Shown: piece by piece, positions 56,353-64,000 of the stretch
How positions within the stretch are numbered: position 1 is the first letter of the stretch
Layout: each line of letters opens with the position of its first letter
Assembly (NCBI RefSeq): GCF_039555335.1
Contig: NC_092642.1
Coordinates: 15,963,208 to 16,027,207 of the forward strand
Reading direction: 5' to 3'
Length of the DNA stretch: 64,000 bases
Origin: Amphiura filiformis
Lineage: Eukaryota; Echinodermata; Ophiuroidea; Amphilepidida; Amphiuridae
The notes under the pieces: model-generated
Told to the model about the DNA's origin: nothing
The model's database searches: none
The model's input: only the letters and a program-made list of their open reading frames with translations
Translations under genes and position numbers: made by a program

Positions 56353-57000
56353 GGAAAACTAAAGAGGGTGTATTTATGATAGTAGTGGTATAATTAATGA
56401 GATACAATATAAAATAAATATTACCTTATCTGGGAGGATTAGATATCACCACATATAAACACAAAATAAACATATAAATTGGAGTGAATACCACACTGAA
56501 AGTTCTTACAGGTTGAAGAATAACTCCGGGTAGGATTCCAATGAATAGTGAATAATCTGCACACGTAGTTGTCGACACAGTCCAGTAGAAAATTTCGTCT
56601 TCTGAAGAATATGCGACGGTGATCCGAAAGTCAAAATTGAATAGGCGATGAAATGATGCTGAATTAAAATATATAGTGATCCGGGGCGAACTGGAGCTAA
56701 AAGTTATCAAAATGGTGATGACATTATATTGTTCCGGTGATAATCCACAGGTGAAGTGTAAAACATGTCCAAAAGTTATAGCGATGAAAAATATGAGCGT
56801 TGATGCGTCGAGGTCCAAAAGTTAAAGCAAATGATGAAAATAATAAAGTGACGAAATGAAGACTTCCTTCGGGGCAAATGGTGATGAAAATAAAAGTGAT
56901 GGTCGAGATGCGCCGGTAATCCAAAAGTTAAATCAGATGATAAAATGGAGAATTGCAAGGATTAAAATGTCCACGGCAGGGTAAAGGCTGACTGAACTGG
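56353..57000 (-). other. retroelement leader region with imperfect repeats
   Basis: Contains three copies of TTTAACTTTTGGA / ATAACTTTTGGA at about 56935, 56825 and 56780 (minus strand) and a 130-codon open frame (56818-56426) that lacks an ATG. It may be a decayed fourth member of the leader ORF family. Confidence 0.35.
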
Positions 57001-57213
57001 TTATACTTCTGTCTCCTGCTCTCCTCCGTTGGCATAAATTAAAACTTGTGCTATGAGTTGCATAAAGTGTGCTTGCCTATAGCGAATTTCTGATTCTGTG
57101 ATCCATCGGCTGATAAATGCTGTAGTAAGCATGAGAAATGCAAATGAGATGATGAGCATAAGCGCTAGGATAACCAGTGCTGCATCGGTGGCTAGGTGGT
57201 ACTGATATGACAT
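57001..57213 (-). CDS. retroelement leader ORF: small single-pass membrane protein
   Basis: 70 codons starting MSYQYHLATDAALVILALML. One strong hydrophobic segment at about residues 11-34 (ALVILALMLIISFAFLML) is followed by basic residues (SRW, RYRQ) and an acidic end (GGEQETEV). It is the first ORF after the primer-binding site. I know no family. Its place in the leader of the genomic RNA suggests either a translated accessory protein or a chance ORF. The well-formed membrane span and ATG favour the former. Confidence 0.5.
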   Translation of the reverse strand: MSYQYHLATDAALVILALMLIISFAFLMLTTAFISRWITESEIRYRQAHFMQLIAQVLIYANGGEQETEV

Positions 57214-57279
57214 CAGGTCACAGTCCAAAACAGAGTAGTAGATGCTAGTAGATGCCAGTACATGTAGAGGCTACGGGAC

Positions 57280-57296
57280 GATTGGTGTGGGAACCA
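57280..57296 (-). promoter_or_regulatory. probable primer-binding site
   Basis: One base inside the 5' LTR the minus strand reads TGGTTCCCACACCAATC. It starts with TGG as expected for pairing with a tRNA CCA end. I could not identify the tRNA. Confidence 0.5.
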
Positions 57297-57297
57297 G

Positions 57298-57997
57298 TGT
57301 AAATATTGAAGCTGTAGGTTGATTTACGATGACTATTTAAAACATGGTTAGTAGACGATATTAATACACGTAGACGAATTCACACAGACATTTATAACAG
57401 TTCCAAGCCTCGGACAGCCAAACGGCCGTCTTTTATTTCTTCAGCAAGCCATCTTAATAGTATTCTTACACAGGTAGATAAATGTTGCTCCGTAAAAGAA
57501 CTGACCAAGATCTGGGGAGACAACTCCCTTATATAGTTTTTGCCCGCATTCCTTTCCAGAACCTATTGTTCTGGTTAGGATGCGGTGTGAATTGTCTTGG
57601 GGCTTTTGGTATTATTAATGGTTTTAAGGGAAAATACAATAGAAATGAGGATCATGTTTTGACAACCCGATTGTGTTGTCCAAACATGATCGCAATAATT
57701 ACAAAGGGGATGAGGTAAGTCACAAGACTGTGTTTGTATAACTGAACTCGTTTATACAAACACAGCCTTGAGTAAACTAAAGAGAGTAATTAAATGGGGT
57801 AACTTCGGCAGGATAAGAGACATTATGTTTACTTTAACACTTAAAGATCCTGGCGATTGAGACTTAATGTCTGTTAAGTGATGGGTGTTGGTAGGTATTG
57901 TTGACATAAAACATGTTAACATATTAATAATATTTGGATAGTCACTCGTTATGGGATTAGGTAATAATACTATTTTGGTAGGTTTGTACCTCTTACA
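57298..57997 (-). repeat. 5' LTR (700 bp)
   Basis: On the minus strand it reads TGTAAGAGGTACAAACC ... CAATATTTACA. It contains a TATA box (TATATAAG at 57535-57528) and an AATAAA (57437-57432) about 95 bp downstream, giving a sensible U3-R-U5 order. A 14-bp perfect hairpin (CTGTGTTTGTATAA and inverse) lies in U3 at 57728-57765. Confidence 0.95.
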
Positions 57998-58001
57998 CAA
58001 G

Positions 58002-61000
58002 GAACAATGGGAATTGCGATAATGCACGCAATGCGCATACTGCCAGGCTATGACGTCAGAAGTCAACTCATCTATAGTTTTAACCAAATAATACTTTAAT
58101 GATAAAAATGTTGTACAGCCCAGATTGAAAATAGTTATTTTTCCAATTAAGGAAAGCAAACTTTTTTTTTTTTTTTTTTGCTGGGGCATCACAATGACCC
58201 CAATCACAAGGTTACAGACCTATATGTACCATGTAGTAACTAAATATGATTAAATAAGTACCATTCTTGAAGAAAACGTATTTGATTCTTGTCAAATTTT
58301 GGTCAAACAAGCCTTCAAGCCTGCCGAATTCGGCAACCTTGCATTTCAAATGTTCAACCTCTCAGAGGCCCCCCTAAATCATGGGTTCAAATTTTCTAAA
58401 ATTTTACAGCAGATATTTATTTAGGCAATGGAACAAATTTAAACTAGGGACAGATAGAAAACAGACAATTTTGAAAAAAAGGGGCAACAGAGTGAGTGAG
58501 ACGGGGAGACGAGAATTTCATGTATTTCCGACCGTCCGGCCCAACTTTCCCATTTTCCCACTTGAGGGCAACACAACAATTTTTTTTTTTTGGCCTTATA
58601 CTCCTGCTGGTAGATTTGTGAGTTTCCCCTTCTCTGGATTACTTTAGGAAATTAAATTTGCAATAGAAACTAAGAAAGCATGAAAAGGGCACACGATACA
58701 CACGATAATCAACTTTAGGTGCCGAATTCAGAACCAAATACGATGTGAATACTGCTTTTATTGCCTCTGGATAAATTATGCTGTATATTGGTATTTTATG
58801 TTCTCACAAAACTACTTTACGAGAATCCAATCAGATTCATGTAACAATCTACGCATCTGAAGGCCTCATGGTACACTCTGAATTCATCGTGTTCATCATT
58901 CATATGTAGGCCTAGTATAAAGTGATACCGGAGGGGGGTATATCCGGGAGGTGTAGACTTTAAGTGTTCAATGACAAGTTAGTAGGCCTACAAAAAATTG
59001 TTGAAGTTGTCAAAATCCATTAAAACTTGTTAAAAAGTTGTAAAGTGGGTCAAATTTAGACAAAAGCTTGTTTAGGGGGGTCAAAATTAGACAAACTTGT
59101 TTAGTGGGGTCAAAATTAGACAAAAATTTGTTTAGGGGTCAAATTTTGGGGAAATCGCTAAAAACTTGCTTTAATAGGGGTCATTTTGCTCACAGAGGAA
59201 AACTTGTTTAGGGGGGTGTTCGAAAATATTTGGTCACGCATTCGTACACTCTCATATTTGAGTGGCCCCCCTGGGCCCCTGACCAAGAAAGCTGGCTATG
59301 CCCCTGATCAACAATTAAGTATTAAAAATCTTGAGTATGTGCCCAGATGTTGCTCTCATTCTCATAGAGGGGTGCCAAATTGACCAATTCTGCGCCTCTA
59401 AGCGATGATTAAGTCAAAAGGGGGGTGAAAAGTTTTGTATACATGTCTAAACTGGAGGGTCAAAAAGTTTCAGGGAATTCTCTGGAGGGGGGGGTCAAAA
59501 AGTTTTGACTCCAAAATTTGCAAGTGCCCAGCCCCCCCCCCCCCACAAAGTTATTTATGAAGGGTCCCATACTACGAGCTACATCACTACATGTCCAATG
59601 ATGCCATAGGCCTTAAGGTTATACAATGGATTTTTCTAGCCCGACACATCATGGCTCTATTGGTTCCTTCCTCGCCATAGGGCCATGACTTACGTAGTAT
59701 TACAAAAAACGGGGCACACAGTGTCGGTGGCAGCCGCACTGAACTCAAGTCGCAGTTTCAAAGGTTCACCCTAATCACCATAAATACTCACGTGTTCAGT
59801 TTTGTGATATAATCCTTAAAAATAACACTATGAAGACTTCCTGCATCTCTTTTCATCACTAAATTTGCATTTCACAGCAAAAAAATGAAATTTCTTCGCC
59901 ACCATGGCCACCGTGTTATCTCTATGAGACATTAAATTTTGTTATGGTGACGGTAGGCATGATCACAAAATTTTCAAGTTGGATACTTTACATGGAAATT
60001 ATTTTGTTTAAAAAGGTGATTATTTAACTTAAAAAATGAGGGGTCAACCATGTGTGTAGGTCAAAAATCAGCAAAGTAATATGGGCAAATGTCTGTTTTC
60101 AAAATTCTGCATTTTCTGCAGCCATCATTGACAATGCCGTACAATGACTTACATTGTACTGTACCAAAAAGTAAGTAATGTATAATTTTACACCACGGTG
60201 ATCCATTTTAGTGTATTTTGTAAATTGTAGTGACGGAGGTGTGAGTACCTCAGGGTAGGATTTTTCCAAGGCTTGATTTCAGAGGGGCGTAAGTTCATAA
60301 CGGAAACAGCCATGAAGAGAATGAACAAGTGTACAGGGACGTACTTATAAAGGACCTATTGTCTAGAATATCGTACGTACAAGATATGAGACTTGGCCTA
60401 GCTCTTGTGAGTCGGGGTGTCATGAGTGTCGGCAACAGGCGGAGGCCAGGGGTAACACAAGCCGATTTTCAGCAATTTTGATAAATATTTTTTAAATTTT
60501 AAAATCGAATAGGGCACACTTGTCCTCCATGAAGCCGTGAAGCTACGCCACCATTTGGAAAATTGATTTTAAATTAGCCTTGATATCTTTGATGAAATAA
60601 ATCAATGCTGTGATATTCAGTGGCGGTATATTTTTTTTTTTTTTTTTTTTCAAAGTTTTTTTTCGGTTTTGTAGTGTCTCTGGACCTAGACCTAAATGCT
60701 AGGATCATGGTTGACCTAAAAAAAAAAAATTGAATTTTGCACATTGTTTTGTGTTTTTAATATGAAAATTGATACATAGTTTTCATGTCATACTCTATTA
60801 ATGATATCAAAATGCATTGAATTTGAATGCCCCCCACTGGGCAGTAAAAACTCAAAACTACTAAAACTTCCACTTTTTTCACACAATTTTGCGGAAAATT
60901 TTTTGATTCCCCTGAAATTCAACTTGCCCCTCAATGCCCCCAAACAAACTCCTGGCACCGCCACTGGCTATATTCCCCTGATTTTTAAATGTAATAGTAT

Positions 61001-61009
61001 ACAACAATT
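58002..61009. other. intergenic, G-rich tandem repeats and poly-T
   Basis: An 18-base T run at 58162-58179. Repeats of about 38 bp with TTGTTTAGGGGGGTCAAAAT (59040-59210). GGGTCAAAAAGTTT units at 59455-59510. A 20-base T run at 60631-60650. No coding ORF supported. Confidence 0.5.
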
Positions 61010-61175
61010 AGATTCAATCATAGTTTCACCGTTGTTCATCACCGATTAACAACAATGCGTCTGCGTGGTTTACTTCGCGAGGGCAGCTTTAGCTGCCCGA
61101 GCTAAGTAAACCACGCAGACGCGCCGGACGCGAGTTGTTAATCGGTGATGAACATCGGTGAAACATGATTGAATC
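61010..61175. repeat. palindrome with about 80-bp arms
   Basis: The left arm, with GTTCATCACCGATTAACAAC and GTCTGCGTGGTTTACTTCG, pairs with the right arm CTAAGTAAACCACGCAGAC and GTTGTTAATCGGTGATGAAC. The centre is GGGCAGCTTTAGCTGCCC. The arms have two small mismatched loops. Confidence 0.85.
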
Positions 61176-63766
61176 CCTTTCAACAACGAAAACAAGCTAA
61201 AGATCGTCCAAATTCACATGATTCTTTCATTCGAATATCCATTTGTCATTGCCAATAAACTCCCTGCCCCTGGCAGCTACGCCCACTGCAATTCCCAGTA
61301 CCTTTCAGGATTGCCCCAGATCGCGGGGTAATCACGAACGACGCCATTTTCTTTGTTTCATCATATCTTCTAACTAATTAAGGTTGGGTTAATGAGAATG
61401 TGGTTGTAATTAAAGTATTACACACTCTTAATAATATTGGTATGGTTTATTTTATCTTATGTTGTTTTAATGTGTAGTAATAGGCTTAAATGAAAAGGTG
61501 TTTGGGGTTACCCCACTCTCCCCTATATATGAAAATAATTTTTTAATTGCAAAATTTTAAAATAACTAATGGAATGTTTTAAAGCTAAAGGTGGACAAGC
61601 ACACTTCATCTGCTCACTTGTACCATGTTCAAGAGTATGATGACATATTGAATTACAAGATCGGATTTTATTTTCTTACCGTTAATTAACCGCCGTTTAT
61701 AATTAACTGGTTAATTAGGAACGCTGTGGGATTATTATGCAACCTCAAATCATTTATTGGCAAGTCAGTGCACAGTTTAGTTAGATATGAAAGTTGGAAC
61801 AAAATACTATACACCATGATCCATGAACTTTGTCTTTTTATAAGACTATTCTTGTTTGGGTAGTGTATTGCACCCATGCTACTGTGTTTAACCTCCTTGT
61901 CCCACATGTAAATTTTATACTGCCCTGGTCTCTTCCTGGGGATCTCTTGAACTTTGATCACTAAAACCTACCCTCTTTTGCAGACTGTGCATGTATGTTA
62001 CATGTACATGTATGTATGTACTACACTGTGCAGAAGCTGGGTTGCATGGTCCTGGACCTGGTCCTGGATGGCCTGATACAGTACTCCATTTAAGGGTGCA
62101 GACCACCAAATAATTTCTCCATTGAAAAGCATGTATAAACATGAACATTTTTACACAGCGTTTTCTACATGTACCTTGCGTGACAATATTTTTCACTTAT
62201 TTATGTTGTCGCTGTTTCAACACCAAAAGCATTAAAATTGGTTTCGTTAGTAGTAATACGGACGGACTAATTTTCTCGTGAAATCGATTTGTATAAGGCC
62301 CATCATAATTGATACTTAGTTTCCTGTTTCATGGTTGAAAACAAGTGATAAGGTTGACTTTTAATTATTAATTATCTATTATTTTCTTTATTTTAAAACA
62401 AGTGGTCACAACCTACATCCACCTGTTTTGACAAGGAACATGCATTTAATTAGTTTACAATATATGTTTGATTTTATACATTTTATGTTCTTTGTTTATT
62501 CATCATTATAGTTGATATGATCAAAGTCAGAAAGTAGCAAATGGAAGTCATTAAAAGTTATTTTTAAAGAGAAAATCCAAAATATAAATGAAATAAGTAA
62601 ATATGTTGCAATTCTCTACTTTGGCCACATGCTAGACCCTCCCTCGGGTCCATGGAGAACGACTGGTAATGTAGATTACATAGCATTAAAAATCAACCCA
62701 ATACATGGACCCTCCCAGTCTGTAAGCAATTTGCCTTCCAGTTCCCACAAAATGCTGGGAGTTCACTTTTACGGATTTGGAGTCACGCATAATCTTTCTA
62801 TATACCACGTCCATGTTTTCACTACATTAACGTTTGTGTAGCGACTAAAACAACGATATTGTATCCGACCAATCAACGCAGCTTGGCAGTGGGGATATTT
62901 GAAAAGGCTTCCTAGCTAAATAATGTGCAAACATTTGCAAACCGCACACGATAATATACGCAATATGGACAATAGGCCTAAGTCCGAGTCGAGTGGTTGC
63001 CTTTTATTATTGCGCGTACCATGGGTCTATCAGACAAGTGCCACTTGAGCTCAATACCTCTCAGTTGTTGACAAGTGTCCCATCCGATCTTGCGTCACAT
63101 CCCACGGCATGGCTTTGTGCTACCATATTTGAATTGAAACTGGGGCGGGGCTTTCGTAATTGACATCAGAATCACCGGGCTTCGTTGAACGAATATTTGG
63201 AAGGGAGATCTGAAACAGATTGGACCAGTCGAGGATTCAGCGCTCAATGTACTTTCGCCTTCACTAATAATACAAGTATGTTTCTATATTGCTGCACTGA
63301 CTGTGTGCGTAATCAGTGGCGTCGATTTGTGGATGAAGAGGAATGGGTTTTTGACATTGAGAAAACTAAGGGGGGGGGGGGGTACAGGAATAGGGCATTA
63401 TGTAATTATTTATTGTTATATTATCCAGAGATGGAACTGAACCGATACTGGGGCCAGTCTAGACGCGGGCGGGAAACAGGAAACTAAGAATCAATTATAA
63501 AGGGCCTAATTTCATATACTGTATCTACATATTAGTGATTTTATAGGCTAGCATCTTTATTCAAATCAGAACATGCCAACCTCACAAAGAACATGGTCAC
63601 TAAGGACATCACATTGTCCCCAGTAGCATACCGGTATACTTTTAACCAGAACTCATCACCAGTAGCCTTTTCGAGATATGGCGTATACAATAGGAGGGCA
63701 GTCTTCAATATGTTTATAAAACCTGGCAAATTCAAAAGACTTTACCCATTTCATGTAGCGCCATCT
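61176..63766. other. intergenic; possible promoter near 62860-63280
   Basis: Mostly AT-rich. At the right a CCAAT motif (about 62868-62873), a GC box (GGGGCGGGGC at 63142-63151) and an open frame to a possible ACAA|GTATGT donor near 63275 suggest, weakly, a promoter and first exon of a gene outside the window. Confidence 0.25.
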
Positions 63767-64000
63767 TAGGGGCTGTGCAATTATTATGAGCCCTGGGGAG
63801 GGTCAAATTGGGGGGGGCAAGAAATTTTTAGCGAGTCAAGGGGGGGGGGAGCAAGCAATTTTTGGCAAGCTGAGAGGGGGGCAAGCAATTTTTGGCACAC
63901 ATTCTTATGGTGCCTTTTAAATAAAACGCTTAGGGAAAACCATACGAAAACGGTTAAAAATGCAAATTTTCCTGCTCGCAGCGCTCGCAACATGTATATA
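63766..64000. mobile_element. G-rich family D element, cut by window end
   Basis: Starts CTTAGGGGCTGTGCAATTAT, then GGGGGGCAAGAAATTTTTAG and GGGGGGCAAGCAATTTTTGG units and CCTTTTAAATAAAACGCT, as in the complete copy at 35645. Confidence 0.7.

Larger units (their letters stand above)
45086..57997 (-). mobile_element. Ty3/gypsy-type LTR retrotransposon, 12.9 kb, with accessory ORFs
   Basis: Two near-identical LTRs (45086-45790 and 57298-57997) begin TG and end CA and are bounded by a 4-bp direct repeat CAAG (45082-45085, 57998-58001). The internal region is read on the minus strand: primer-binding site, 70-codon membrane ORF, three similar 100-codon ORFs, gag, UGA, protease-RT-RNase H-integrase, small membrane ORF, C4HC3-finger ORF, about 2 kb of non-coding DNA, purine tract, 3' LTR. 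The domain order RT-RNaseH-IN and a GPF-type module in integrase place it in Ty3/gypsy (Metaviridae-like) elements. It is unusually long. No envelope-like ORF was recognised. Confidence 0.95.

Noticed and set aside
56426-56818. 130-codon minus ORF in the retroelement leader
   Set aside because: No ATG in the useful part and it overlaps imperfect DNA repeats. Could be a decayed fourth leader gene but not supported.
63185-63487. 100-codon open frame near the right edge
   Set aside because: Starts with TTG, includes a poly-G run translated as Gly, and no ATG exon is proven. Kept only as a weak promoter/first exon note.
1-64000. CRISPR arrays, rRNA genes, bacterial operons
   Set aside because: None present. 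Direct repeats here are satellites or transposons, and genes are intron-split.

Overview
This window is raw genomic DNA from an animal. Genes are split by GT..AG introns. There is a mitochondrial-type cyclophilin gene with animal exon structure. Intergenic DNA and introns are packed with short foldback elements, a tRNA-derived SINE and a Ty3/gypsy LTR retrotransposon. The AT-rich background with repeated 'taggcctac' words and these repeat styles suggest a marine invertebrate deuterostome, perhaps an echinoderm. That last step is inference from memory of repeat style. Region 1-8454 (+): the 3' part of a multi-exon gene of unknown identity. Four exons join in perfect phase to encode 1266 residues (open at the left edge): a short helical segment, then a very long Ser/Lys/Arg-rich disordered region with tandem (E/D)RKDS repeats, then an acidic Cys/His-rich tail. 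Region 8455-27000: no convincing gene. It holds at least fifteen inverted-repeat (MITE-like) elements from several families, one intact SINE with an 8-bp target duplication, and a tRNA-like remnant. Region 27089-37295 (-): a complete six-exon cyclophilin gene. Its first exons encode an Arg/Ser-rich presequence, so it is most like mitochondrial cyclophilin D (PPIF). All catalytic and cyclosporin-binding positions I can place are kept. Its introns hold a TGACC-rich minisatellite, a patch of CTCAGAAGGCCC-type short repeats with a telomere-like core, and several TTAA-flanked elements. Region 37300-45081: no gene seen. It holds foldbacks, G-rich elements, a 540-bp polypurine tract, and a terminal-inverted-repeat element with a 7-bp target duplication. 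Region 45086-57997 (-): a large (12.9 kb) Ty3/gypsy-type LTR retrotransposon with TG..CA LTRs of 705 and 700 bp and a CAAG target duplication. Beyond gag, protease, reverse transcriptase, RNase H and integrase it carries extra genes. Between the primer-binding site and gag are a small membrane-protein ORF and three tandem, mutually similar ORFs of about 100 codons. Downstream of integrase are a small membrane ORF and a 376-codon ORF with a C4HC3 (RING-CH/PHD-like) zinc finger. Gag and pol share one frame and are separated by a single UGA. The LTRs differ only at five homopolymer runs. All four gag-pol frame breaks that I could place exactly lie at or beside homopolymer runs, so the copy may be young and less broken than it looks. 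This element is the most unusual object in the window. Region 58002-64000: no convincing gene; G-rich tandem repeats, poly-T tracts, an 80-bp-arm palindrome and the start of another G-rich element at the right edge.
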